Shown here: one piece after another, positions 17,138 to 24,154 of the stretch
How positions within the stretch are numbered: position 1 is the first letter of the stretch
How the letters are laid out: each line of letters starts with the position of its first letter
Assembly: GCF_002161595.1 (NCBI RefSeq)
Contig: NZ_NFID01000008.1
Coordinates: 90,559-154,558 of the forward strand
Origin: Gemmiger sp. An50
Lineage (GTDB): Bacteria; Bacillota; Clostridia; Oscillospirales; Ruminococcaceae
Direction of reading: 5' to 3'
Length of the DNA stretch: 64,000 bases
The notes under the pieces: generated by a model
The model's database searches: none
Told to the model about the DNA's origin: nothing
What the model saw: only the letters and a program-made list of their open reading frames with translations
Translations under genes and position numbers: made by a program

Positions 17138-17241
17138 AATCCCTTCCAGCGCACCATCAGGACCTGCAAGCTGAAAAGCTTGCGGGTTCTTTTGTTTTTC
17201 GCAAGACTTTCCGGGGATTCGAACCCGAAAGGGTGCACGGC
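17138..17241 (+). repeat. 104-bp direct repeat, copy B
   Basis: Exact copy of 16936-17039 displaced by 202 bp. It carries the tRNA-Arg 3' end without the rest of the tRNA. The 98-bp spacer contains a hairpin (17046-17069, AAAACCTGCC/GGCAGGTTTT). Confidence 0.95.
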
Positions 17242-17324
17242 ACAAGAAGAGCCGCAGGCGGAAAAGCCACGCGGCTTTTTGTTTTCCGGCAATCGCCGCC
17301 AGCCGCCGGGCGGCAGGGGAGCCG

Positions 17325-17353
17325 TTGCAATTAGGGCGCTCCTTTGCTACAAT
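17325..17353 (+). promoter_or_regulatory. promoter of the NERD-protein gene
   Basis: TTGCAA, 17 bp, TACAAT, about 63 bp before the start codon. AAGGAG lies at 17400-17405. Confidence 0.75.
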
Positions 17354-17416
17354 AGAAATATTCTGATGCAAATCAGGCGCGGGCGTACCGCGCCATGAAA
17401 AAGGAGTGTTTCGATC

Positions 17417-18037
17417 ATGACCCCTGAACTGATCATTCAGATCGCGGCGGTGGTGGTGGTAATTGCGATCTTTGGCGTTGCCGTGTATCTGCTGAGCCCC
17501 GCCCGCAAAACCGAGAAGGCCGCCAAGGCTGGCCCCATCCCGGACGATGAGCACGAAAACGCCGAGGCTGTGCTGCGGCAGCTGCGCCGGTATGCGGCCA
17601 CCAACGAGTTCCGTGTGGTGGAGCCGGTCCGGATTGAGAATTCCAAGGCCAGCGCGGATCTGGATGCGCTGCTGGTGGGCTGGTTCGGCGTTCTGGGTGT
17701 GAAGTGCCTGGGATATGGCGGCACCATTTACGGCCAGTCTTCCGACGCGGAATGGGTGCAGGAGATGAACGGCCAGCGCCGGATGTTCGCCAATCCCCTG
17801 AAGCGGGCCGAGCAGAGCGCCCGTGCGGTACGGCAGGCTCTGTTTGAGGCCAAGATCAAAAACGTTCCGGTGGAAACCGTTGTGGTGTTTACCGGCAAAA
17901 AGACCCAGCTGGCGCTGCCCCGGTCCTGCGGGCACTACACCATCGAGCAGTTCTCCACCTATTTAAAGTCCGTTCATTTTGAAGAGGACAAAAAAGTTGA
18001 AGTGGAGCCGGTGGCCGCCGCGCTCAGCGCCAAGTAA
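17417..18037 (+). CDS. membrane-anchored NERD-domain protein
   Basis: 206 residues. One N-terminal membrane helix (about 5-27) is followed by a cytoplasmic nuclease-related (NERD) domain (about 47-170): LDALLVGWFGVLGVKCLGYGGTIYG and the trailing FANPLKRAEQSARAVRQAL. NERD domains share the restriction-endonuclease-like D...ExK core. Here the position where most members have E-V-K reads G-V-K, so nuclease activity is doubtful. It is a single-gene unit with its own promoter and terminator, and codirectional with few neighbours. Function unknown. Confidence 0.8.
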   Translation: MTPELIIQIAAVVVVIAIFGVAVYLLSPARKTEKAAKAGPIPDDEHENAEAVLRQLRRYAATNEFRVVEPVRIENSKASADLDALLVGWFGVLGVKCLGYGGTIYGQSSDAEWVQEMNGQRRMFANPLKRAEQSARAVRQALFEAKIKNVPVETVVVFTGKKTQLALPRSCGHYTIEQFSTYLKSVHFEEDKKVEVEPVAAALSAK

Positions 18038-18053
18038 GTTCAATCGCTCTTTT

Positions 18054-18085
18054 AGCCGGTGCGCAGCGCGCATCGGCTTTTTATT
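18054..18085 (+). terminator. terminator after the NERD-protein gene
   Basis: 11-bp stem AGCCGGTGCGC/GCGCATCGGCT (one mismatch) followed by TTTTTATTT. Confidence 0.88.
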
Positions 18086-18158
18086 TCTGCCTAAATTTTG
18101 TCTGCTCTGCAATTTACAAAATGTTCATAGTGCTTTAAAACTTCTTCCGCAACTTGTG

Positions 18159-18281
18159 GGTATACTAAGAATCACAGAACAGCGGAGCCGCAACCGATGT
18201 TCTGTACATGATTCCTCCTCACACCAAAGCGATACCCCTTACACCCCTCCGTGGTCCGCAAGCACGGAGGGGCATTTTTTT
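18159..18281 (+). ncRNA. candidate small RNA with exposed anti-Shine-Dalgarno motif
   Basis: A -10-like TATACT (18159-18164) is followed by a nested hairpin (18175-18204; outer CAGAACA/TGTTCTG, inner GCGG/CCGC), a single-stranded TCCTCCTC (18213-18220), and a strong intrinsic terminator (18244-18281). No ribosome site or credible reading frame is present. The order hairpin, C-rich anti-SD segment, terminator is that of several Gram-positive regulatory RNAs. Expression and the exact 5' end are inferred, and the -35 is weak. Confidence 0.4.
18244..18281 (+). terminator. strong terminator of the candidate small RNA
   Basis: Perfect 10-bp stem CCCCTCCGTG/CACGGAGGGG, 9-nt loop, CATTTTTTT. Confidence 0.88.
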
Positions 18282-18282
18282 G

Positions 18283-18465
18283 TTTACCCGACCAGTAGCC
18301 GCAACGGATACGCTCACCTTTTCGCACCCGGTTTTCCTCAGCAATCACTGCCAGCACCCTTCTTTGTCTACCCGACCGGTAACCGGAACGAACACGCTCA
18401 CCTTTTCGCACTCGGGTTTCCTCAGCAATTACCGCCAGCACCCTTTTTACCTACCCGACCGGCAG
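18283..18465. repeat. tandem array of 83-84 bp interspersed repeat (two full units, one partial)
   Basis: Units begin near 18283, 18367 and 18450. Each carries TACCCGACC(A/G)G, CGCTCACCTTTTCGCA and TTTCCTCAGCAA at matching offsets. The same sequence occurs once near remB (42676-42752). The opposite strand happens to be open in frame (LAVIAEE...VRKGER repeats) but has no start context. Confidence 0.85.
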
Positions 18466-18496
18466 CAATCCCATATAAGCGTTCCCCAAAAACAAA

Positions 18497-18546
18497 ACAG
18501 CCCATGGATGAGCAGCACCTCTTCTTGCTGCCCATCCATGGGCTGT
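18497..18546 (-). terminator. terminator after birA
   Basis: Long hairpin with 14-bp outer arms ACAGCCCATGGATG/CATCCATGGGCTGT and an inner GCAGCA/TGCTGC stem, then TTTTGTTTTT on the minus strand. Confidence 0.88.
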
Positions 18547-18561
18547 CTTTTCATTTTTCTG

Positions 18562-19287
18562 TTATTTTGCGCCGTAGACGCCCTGCACGGTCACCTCTCC
18601 GGTGAATACCGCCTGTTTTCCTTCTCCGGTATCCACCACCAGACGGCCCGCTTCATCCACATCCACCGCCTGGCCTTCGCCGCCGTCAAAGCTCACCCTG
18701 CGGCCCAGATTTGCACAGCGGCTCAGGTATTCCGACCGCACTGCCGCAAAGCCCTTTTGGTAAAACCCCTCCAGGCCTTCGGCAAAGATCTCGCTCATCG
18801 CCTGGGCCAGCCGTTCCGGTGTGTCCTCGTTCGGCATACGCCCTAGAATCTGCGCCGCCGAAACGCCATGCACAAGCCCGTTTTGGGAAAAATATTCCTC
18901 GTCCTGCATCAGATTGATCCCGATGCCGCAGAGGATCGCCCCCTGGGCCGCTTCACACAGAATGCCGCCCAGCTTTCTGCCCTTCCAGATCAGATCGTTG
19001 GGCCATTTCACCTGGCAGCACACCCCCAGCTCTTTCTCCAGCGCGTGCGCCGCGGCCAGACTGGCCGCCAGCGGAAGCGCCGCCGGGTCCGCCATGGGGC
19101 GTTTGCAAACGATCGTATAATACAGGCCCTGCCCCGGCGCATTGGCCCAGGCCCGGCCGCGGCGGCCCCTCCCTGCGGTCTGGCAGGTGGTGTACACCGC
19201 AAACCCATCCGGCAGCTGCTCCAGCTGCCGGCGGCACCAGCTATTGGTGCTGTCCGTCTCCGGAACAAACAGGGGAGCTCTTACCAT
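18562..19287 (-). CDS. birA: biotin--[acetyl-CoA-carboxylase] ligase
   Basis: 241 residues, a monofunctional BirA without the N-terminal DNA-binding domain, so it should not act as a repressor. Motifs: ETDSTNSWCRR (biotin loop), QTAGRGRRGRAWANAPGQGLYYTI (the GRGRRGR adenylate-binding loop), VKWPNDLIWKGRKLGGILCE, and a C-terminal SH3-like cap (about 195-241). It activates biotin with ATP and attaches it to a carboxylase carrier domain. It overlaps the yfcE-like gene by 7 bp and is last in the rsmI-yfcE-birA run. Confidence 0.93.
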   Translation of the reverse strand: MVRAPLFVPETDSTNSWCRRQLEQLPDGFAVYTTCQTAGRGRRGRAWANAPGQGLYYTIVCKRPMADPAALPLAASLAAAHALEKELGVCCQVKWPNDLIWKGRKLGGILCEAAQGAILCGIGINLMQDEEYFSQNGLVHGVSAAQILGRMPNEDTPERLAQAMSEIFAEGLEGFYQKGFAAVRSEYLSRCANLGRRVSFDGGEGQAVDVDEAGRLVVDTGEGKQAVFTGEVTVQGVYGAK

Positions 19288-19769
19288 ATAATCAGTTCCT
19301 TGTGCTGGAGATTTGCTTCGCCGTTCTCATACAGCTCCAGGATGCCATAGCTGGGCCCGCCGAACCGGGGCGCGCCGATGCTGCCCGGGTTGAACAGGGT
19401 CACACCGTCCCGCTGCTCCAGCGTGGGCAGGTGGGTGTGGCCGAACAGGCCGATAACTGCGCCCCGGTCCTTCACTGCCCGGGCATAGTCATCCAGCGTA
19501 TATTTGACCCCGTAATGGTGGCCATGGCAGAAGAAAATCAGATTGTGCTCAAATACCTCCAGGGCCTCCGCCGGGTACAGCGAGGAAAAATCACAGTTGC
19601 CCCGCACCGCGTAGACCGGCAGGTTGCAGCCCTCCGCCTGCAGGCGCTCGATGTCCTTCAGGCCGTCGCCCAGAAAAATGATGCCGCTGGCATGGGGCTG
19701 GGCCTCCACCGCTTTCTGCACCAGCGGATAACAGCCGTGGCTGTCGGATAAAATCAGGATTTCTTTCAT
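19281..19769 (-). CDS. YfcE/MJ0936-family metallophosphoesterase
   Basis: 162 residues. The calcineurin-like metal motifs appear in order: DSHG (8-11), GDG with a downstream Asp, GNCD (the usual GNHD is GNCD in this subfamily), CHGHHYG and GHTH. Such proteins are Mn-dependent phosphodiesterases of unknown natural substrate. Start ATG 19769 overlaps the rsmI stop by 4 bp; the stop overlaps birA, so the three genes are coupled. Confidence 0.9.
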   Translation of the reverse strand: MKEILILSDSHGCYPLVQKAVEAQPHASGIIFLGDGLKDIERLQAEGCNLPVYAVRGNCDFSSLYPAEALEVFEHNLIFFCHGHHYGVKYTLDDYARAVKDRGAVIGLFGHTHLPTLEQRDGVTLFNPGSIGAPRFGGPSYGILELYENGEANLQHKELIIW

Positions 19770-20611
19770 TCCGCATCCTCCTTGATCAGCAGGCGATAGA
19801 CCTGGCTTTTGGAAAAGGCCGTGCCCAGCGCGGCCTGCTTTGCCGCCGCGCTGGGAGGCATGCCCTGCTCCATCAGCCTGCGGGCGGCCTGGGCTGCCTG
19901 TTCCAGCGTGATCTGCTCCTGGGGCGCAGCGACGGCTTCGCCGCCCGCCACCACCAGCACATACTCGCCCCGGGGCGCGTTCTCCCGGTAGTATGCGCAG
20001 GCCTCAGCCAGCGTAGTCTTGCGGATCTCCTCATGCAGCTTGGTCAGCTCTCGGGTCAGAGTGATGCTTCGCTGCCCGCCGAAGGTCTTTTCCAGGTCCT
20101 CCAGCGTGCCCTTCAATTTATGAGGAGCTTCATAAAAAATCATGGTGCGCGTCTCGCCCGCCAGGCTTTCCAGCCGCTGTTTGCGGGGCTTTGCCGCCAC
20201 CGGCAGAAACCCTTCAAACACAAAGCGGCTGGTATCCTGCCCGGAGACCGCCAGCGCCGTAACACAGGCGGAAGCCGCCGGGACCGGCACCACCGGAATG
20301 CCCTGGGCCAGCGCGTCCCGCACGATCTCCTCGCCCGGGTCCGAGATGGCGGGCATGCCCGCGTCGCTGCACAAGGCACAGCTTTCACCGGCCGCGATCC
20401 GGTCCAGGATATACTGGCCCTTTTCCTTTGTGTTGTGCTCATAATAGCTCACCAGCGGCTTTTTCAGCCCCAGGTGGTTGAGCAGCTTCAGCGTAACGCG
20501 GGTATCCTCAGCGGCAACAAAATCCACGCTGCCGAAGGTAGCGGCGGCGCGGGGGGTCATGTCGTTCAGATTGCCGATGGGTGTTGCCACGATATACAGT
20601 GTTCCGGCCAT
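19766..20611 (-). CDS. rsmI: 16S rRNA (cytidine(1402)-2'-O)-methyltransferase
   Basis: 281 residues. Tetrapyrrole-methylase fold with the RsmI signature LYIVATPIGNLNDMTPRA at the N-terminus, EDTRVTLKLLNHLGL, CSDAGMPAISDPG, and FEGFLP in the middle. A C-terminal domain (about 220-281) has a helix-turn-helix-like segment. It methylates the 2'-OH of C1402 in the ribosomal decoding centre. It sits downstream of trmN6, as in the Bacillus yabB-yazA-yabC order but without the intervening GIY-YIG gene. Confidence 0.95.
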   Translation of the reverse strand: MAGTLYIVATPIGNLNDMTPRAAATFGSVDFVAAEDTRVTLKLLNHLGLKKPLVSYYEHNTKEKGQYILDRIAAGESCALCSDAGMPAISDPGEEIVRDALAQGIPVVPVPAASACVTALAVSGQDTSRFVFEGFLPVAAKPRKQRLESLAGETRTMIFYEAPHKLKGTLEDLEKTFGGQRSITLTRELTKLHEEIRKTTLAEACAYYRENAPRGEYVLVVAGGEAVAAPQEQITLEQAAQAARRLMEQGMPPSAAAKQAALGTAFSKSQVYRLLIKEDAE

Positions 20612-20647
20612 AAATGGCTCCTCCTTGGGTTGCTCTCGGCAGGGCAG

Positions 20648-21352
20648 TCACATTCCCTGCCGGTAGATGGCCTGCAATTGCAGGCTGGGGCGGCCGGTCT
20701 CGTCGGCCATATAGATATCCGGCTCAAAGCGAAGTCCGGGTTTTCGGTTTTTCTGTGCTTCCAGCAAAAACAGCCAGGGTCCATCCTTCGGCGTCTGCTT
20801 GGCGAACACCAGCCGCTTGGGCTCCAGCCCCGCGGCGCTCAAGATGCAGCAGGTGCGGGCCAGATGCTCCGGCCGGTTGCACATTGCAAAACGCCCGCCA
20901 TCCCGCAGCAGGCGGGCGGCAGCGGCCGCTACCTGTTCCAACGTACAGCCACCCTCATGGCGGGCGGTGGCCCGCGCAGCCTCCGGGCTCACATAGCCTC
21001 CGGTGAAATAGGGGGGATTGGCCGCCACCAGATGATAACCGCCGTCCGCCGCCAGGTCATTCAGGTCCTGATTCAGCGGGCGGATGTGGTCACATTCCGG
21101 CTGGGCCGCCACCGCCTGCTCCAGCAGACCGGTGCCCTCGGCGTCCAGTTCCACCGAAAGGCATTCGCCCCGGTGGCCAAGGTCGTGCCAGCGCAGCGCC
21201 ACGATGCCGCAGCCGCTGCAAAGATCCACCGCCCGCTCCGCCCGCCGGGGACGGCAAAAGCCGGACAGCAGCATGGCGTCGGTGCCGAAGCGATGGTTCT
21301 CACTGATAAACACCTTGGTCCCATTATACAAAGTTTCGGCGGAATGTGCCAT
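20648..21352 (-). CDS. TrmN6/YfiC-type N6-adenine methyltransferase
   Basis: 234 residues from ATG 21352, behind a GGGAG site; the upstream open frame is not coding-like. Class I SAM-dependent fold: DLCSGCGI (43-50) is motif I, and NPPYF (112-116) is the catalytic motif of N6-adenine methyltransferases. The N-terminal GTKVFISENHRFGTDAMLLSGF is typical of the YabB/TrmN6 family, which methylates A37 of tRNA1-Val in enteric bacteria. The substrate here is inferred from family and neighbourhood (ricT, rsmI). Confidence 0.88.
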   Translation of the reverse strand: MAHSAETLYNGTKVFISENHRFGTDAMLLSGFCRPRRAERAVDLCSGCGIVALRWHDLGHRGECLSVELDAEGTGLLEQAVAAQPECDHIRPLNQDLNDLAADGGYHLVAANPPYFTGGYVSPEAARATARHEGGCTLEQVAAAAARLLRDGGRFAMCNRPEHLARTCCILSAAGLEPKRLVFAKQTPKDGPWLFLLEAQKNRKPGLRFEPDIYMADETGRPSLQLQAIYRQGM

Positions 21353-21454
21353 AGAAAAACGCTCCCTGAAAACAAAAATAAGGGGAAGAATGGCCGGAAT
21401 GACACACGAAACCGGCTTCCCCCTGCCTTGAAAAAACATGGCCCACAACAAAAA

Positions 21455-21485
21455 AGCGGCGGGCCGAAAAGCCACGCCACTTTTT
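21455..21485 (-). terminator. probable terminator after the ferredoxin gene
   Basis: An imperfect GC-rich hairpin around GCGGCGGGC/GCCACGCC is followed on the minus strand by CTTTTTTGTTG. Confidence 0.6.
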
Positions 21486-21512
21486 GTTCTTTGCCAGTGC
21501 AAAAAGAGCAGA

Positions 21513-21683
21513 TTAGCCCTCTTCGATCGCACCAACAGGGCAAGCGCCGGCGCAGGTGCCGCAGGAAATGCAGCTGTCAGCGTCGATCACGTACTTGCCG
21601 TCGCCCTCGCTGATAGCGCTGACAGGGCACTCGCCGGCACAGGTGCCGCAAGAAACGCAAGAATCGTTGATAGAGTAAGCCAT
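21513..21683 (-). CDS. 2[4Fe-4S] ferredoxin
   Basis: 56 residues from ATG 21683 with an AAAGGAGAG site; a longer upstream frame exists but overlaps the promoter. Two near-identical cluster motifs, CVSCGTCAGECP and CISCGTCAGACP, place it with clostridial bacterial-type ferredoxins. It is a soluble low-potential electron carrier and a plausible partner of the PFOR encoded at 26.4-30.0 kb. It stands between ricT and trmN6 with its own promoter and terminator, an insertion relative to the Bacillus order. Confidence 0.95.
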   Translation of the reverse strand: MAYSINDSCVSCGTCAGECPVSAISEGDGKYVIDADSCISCGTCAGACPVGAIEEG

Positions 21684-21789
21684 GTTTCGTCTCTCCTTTA
21701 TCTCTGCACTTCTTTCCTCAGGCGCAATGCGCCCCATCCGTGCAGAGAATGCAGCGCGGCCCTGAAAGAGCGAACTCTTTCTTGGGTTT

Positions 21790-21817
21790 ATTGTAGCATA
21801 AATTTGCAAAAGTTCAA
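21790..21817 (-). promoter_or_regulatory. ferredoxin promoter
   Basis: Minus strand: TTGAAC, 16 bp, TACAAT, with a leader of roughly 100 nt. Confidence 0.65.
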
Positions 21818-21839
21818 GTGGTTGCCCTGGATTTTCGTC

Positions 21840-22688
21840 TCACTCCTGGTCCAGATCGGGAGCCTTGGGAGCCCGTTTTCCGCCCCGCAGGTAGACGCAT
21901 TCGCTGCGCCGGAAATACTTGGGCGCCAGCGACTCGTTCAGCGGGCGTACCTTGAGCATACCGCTCACCGGGTTGGCCTCCACCACGATGCCCTCAAATT
22001 CCGGGGTGCGCACCACACTGCCGTTCATGGGGGTGATGCTGTTCAGGTACTCATAGGCCTTCTGCTCGTAGGCAAGGCAGCACATGAGCCGGCCGCAGCT
22101 GCCGCTGATCTTGGTGGGGTTCAGGCTCAGGCCCTGCTCCTTGGCCATCTTGATGCTCACCGGCTGGAAATCCTTCAAAAACCGGCTGCAGCAGAAGGGC
22201 TGACCGCAGATGCCCAGACCGCCCAGCATCTTGCTCTCGTCGCGCACGCCGATCTGGCGCAGCTCGATGCGGGTATGGAATACGCCCGCCAGATCCTTGA
22301 CCAGGTCACGGAAGTCGATGCGGCCGTCGGCCGTGAAGTAAAACACGATCTTGGTGCGGTCCAGATTGTACTCGGCCTCCACCAGCTTCATCTCCAGCTT
22401 GTGGGCGGCGATGCGCTGGGTGCAGATCTCAAAGGCGGTCTTTTCGTCCGCCCGGTTCTTCTCCATACGGCGGATGTCCACCGCGTCGGCCATCCGCTTG
22501 ACGGTCTTCAGCTCCCGCACCACCTGGCTGTCCGGAATGTCCTTGGGACCCGCCACCACCTCGCCGCACTCGATGCCGCGGGCAGTCTCCACGATCACGT
22601 GGTCGCCGGTCTTTACGTCCAGATCCGCCGGGTCGAAATAGTAGGCCTTTCCGCCTGCTTTAAAACGAACGGAGATCACTTTTTTCAT
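21840..22688 (-). CDS. ricT: PSP1-domain protein RicT/YaaT
   Basis: 282 residues. N-terminal VRFKAGGKAYYFDP and the PSP1 core (about 60-150) with FYFTADGRIDFRDLVKDLA. The conserved cysteine clusters GICGQPFCCSRFL and SGSCGRLMCC lie near 170-210. In Bacillus, RicT with RicA and RicF forms an Fe-S-carrying complex that steers RNase Y-dependent mRNA processing. No ricA or ricF is in the window. Downstream of holB in the conserved cluster. Confidence 0.93.
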   Translation of the reverse strand: MKKVISVRFKAGGKAYYFDPADLDVKTGDHVIVETARGIECGEVVAGPKDIPDSQVVRELKTVKRMADAVDIRRMEKNRADEKTAFEICTQRIAAHKLEMKLVEAEYNLDRTKIVFYFTADGRIDFRDLVKDLAGVFHTRIELRQIGVRDESKMLGGLGICGQPFCCSRFLKDFQPVSIKMAKEQGLSLNPTKISGSCGRLMCCLAYEQKAYEYLNSITPMNGSVVRTPEFEGIVVEANPVSGMLKVRPLNESLAPKYFRRSECVYLRGGKRAPKAPDLDQE

Positions 22689-22790
22689 AGTTTGTTTCTC
22701 ACTTTGCCCTGCCGCGCCGGGCGGATGGTGTCACGTCTTTTGCCTGCGGCTTTGGTTTGGGCAAAAGGTTCAAAGGGGTAGGGAAGAAGC

Positions 22791-23693
22791 TCACCGGGCG
22801 ATGCGCGCCGCCAGCAGGGTGAGCAGCAGCTTCTGGTTCAGATTTCGGTTCATATTCTGCAGCGCCTCGCCGCACTGACTGGCGGTGCGTGCCGCCTGAT
22901 GGGCGCTCATACCAAAGCGCCCGGCCCCCGCCAGCTCGGCGGCGGCCACGCTGGCCAGGTCCGCCAGCAGCCGGGCCGCGGCAGGCTTATCCTTTTCGTA
23001 TCCGGCCAAAAGCTGCATCAGCCGGTACCGGTCGCCCTTTGCCACTGCCTGGGCCAGCTGGCAGGCAGTCTCAAAGCTCTGAACCGCCTGGGGCTCCCGC
23101 GCGGCGGCCGCAGCCCGGCCGATGTGGCCGTCATACACCGCAGCCAGCAGCTCCGGGTCCTTGCAGTCGGGGCAGTGCTCCTGCAGCCACTCCACGCATT
23201 CCTGCCGGGTGACCGGAGCGATGGGATAGATGGCGCACCGGCTGCGGATGGTGGGCAGCACCGCCGCCGCACTGGTGGCGGTGAGCACGAACAGTACGCC
23301 CTCCGGGGGCTCCTCCAGCACCTTCAGCAGCGCGTTGGCGCTGGAGGCGTTCATCTTCTGGGCGCCGTAAAAGATCACCACGCGCCCGTTGGCGGACAGC
23401 GCGGTCTCGAACACCTTGCGGCGCACCTGGCGCACCGCGTCGATGCGGATCTCGCCGGAAGCGCCTTCGCCTCGCACCTCGATGCACTCAGCAGCCCGGC
23501 CTTCCAGCACGGCGTTTGCCTGCGGGTCTCCCTCGGGGTAGAGGTAGTCGGCGGCGAGGCACCGGGCGGCAAAACCGGAACCGCAGCCCGCCTCGCCGCA
23601 CAGCAAAACACTATGAGAAAGCCGCCCTGCGCGCAGGGCGGCCTGCAAACTTTCTTTCAGGGCCTGGTTGCCCCGAAACGCATCCAGCATCAC
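22791..23693 (-). CDS. holB: DNA polymerase III subunit delta'
   Basis: 300 residues of the clamp-loader AAA+ family. The SRC motif appears as TIRSRC; NALLKVLEEPP precedes it. The P-loop region reads GEAGCGSGF without the usual Lys, so ATP binding is unlikely, as in many delta' subunits. The usual zinc-binding Cys cluster after the P-loop is not obvious. It overlaps the darA stop by 4 bp. Confidence 0.9.
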   Translation of the reverse strand: MMLDAFRGNQALKESLQAALRAGRLSHSVLLCGEAGCGSGFAARCLAADYLYPEGDPQANAVLEGRAAECIEVRGEGASGEIRIDAVRQVRRKVFETALSANGRVVIFYGAQKMNASSANALLKVLEEPPEGVLFVLTATSAAAVLPTIRSRCAIYPIAPVTRQECVEWLQEHCPDCKDPELLAAVYDGHIGRAAAAAREPQAVQSFETACQLAQAVAKGDRYRLMQLLAGYEKDKPAAARLLADLASVAAAELAGAGRFGMSAHQAARTASQCGEALQNMNRNLNQKLLLTLLAARIAR

Positions 23694-24013
23694 AGCTTTT
23701 CGAAGCGCTCCACGTTGGTCACAAAGACGGTGGCGCCGCCCACGGTGACCTGCAGCGGATAAGCAGTGGCCACACCGATGCCGTAGCTGGCGGTGCTGGG
23801 CACAACCTCAGTGCGCTGCTTGCAGCACTTGGAGATCAGGCCGATGCACTCGTCCACCTTCTCGTCGTCGGTACCGATCATCAGGGTCATATTGCCCGCC
23901 ATCAGAAATCCGCCGGTGGTGGACAAACGGGTAACGGAAAAACCAGCCTTGATGAGCTCGTTACAAACGTTCTTGGAGTCCTCTTTATTTACAATGGCAG
24001 TGATCATTTTCAT
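23690..24013 (-). CDS. darA: cyclic-di-AMP receptor DarA/PstA
   Basis: 107 residues, PII-like. Hallmarks: NKEDSKNVCNELIKAGFSVTRLSTTGGFL and GNMTLMIGTDDEKVDECI. A trimeric protein that binds c-di-AMP; downstream target unknown. The c-di-AMP link is relevant because a Kup potassium transporter, a typical c-di-AMP-controlled function, lies at the other end of the window. First gene of the darA-holB(-ricT) unit. Confidence 0.95.
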   Translation of the reverse strand: MKMITAIVNKEDSKNVCNELIKAGFSVTRLSTTGGFLMAGNMTLMIGTDDEKVDECIGLISKCCKQRTEVVPSTASYGIGVATAYPLQVTVGGATVFVTNVERFEKL

Positions 24014-24099
24014 AACAGCAGTTCCCCTTTCGGCAGGCCCGCGCGTTTTGTTTGAGCGAAGGTTCCGCCCAGCGCATAAAATATAAGCCTGTTTTTCTA

Positions 24100-24108
24100 A
24101 TTATAGCA
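24100..24108 (-). promoter_or_regulatory. extended -10 promoter for darA-holB
   Basis: Minus strand: TGCTATAAT, about 87 bp before darA; a weak TGGCAA lies 17 bp upstream of the -10. Confidence 0.6.
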
Positions 24109-24154
24109 CGCCCGTCTTCAAATTGCCACAAAGCGGCCTCAGTTTTTGCCGCTT

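Noticed and set aside
17090..17935. 281-codon minus-strand frame opposite the NERD gene
   Set aside because: Crosses the direct repeat and promoter; composition is that of a shadow frame.
18172..18441. Minus-strand 89-codon frame with repeated VRKGER peptides
   Set aside because: The peptide repeat only reflects the 83-84 bp DNA repeat; no start signal, and it runs through the candidate small RNA and terminator.
18283..18465. CRISPR array
   Set aside because: Only about 2.5 units of 83-84 bp with no short identical repeat plus unique spacer pattern, and no cas genes.
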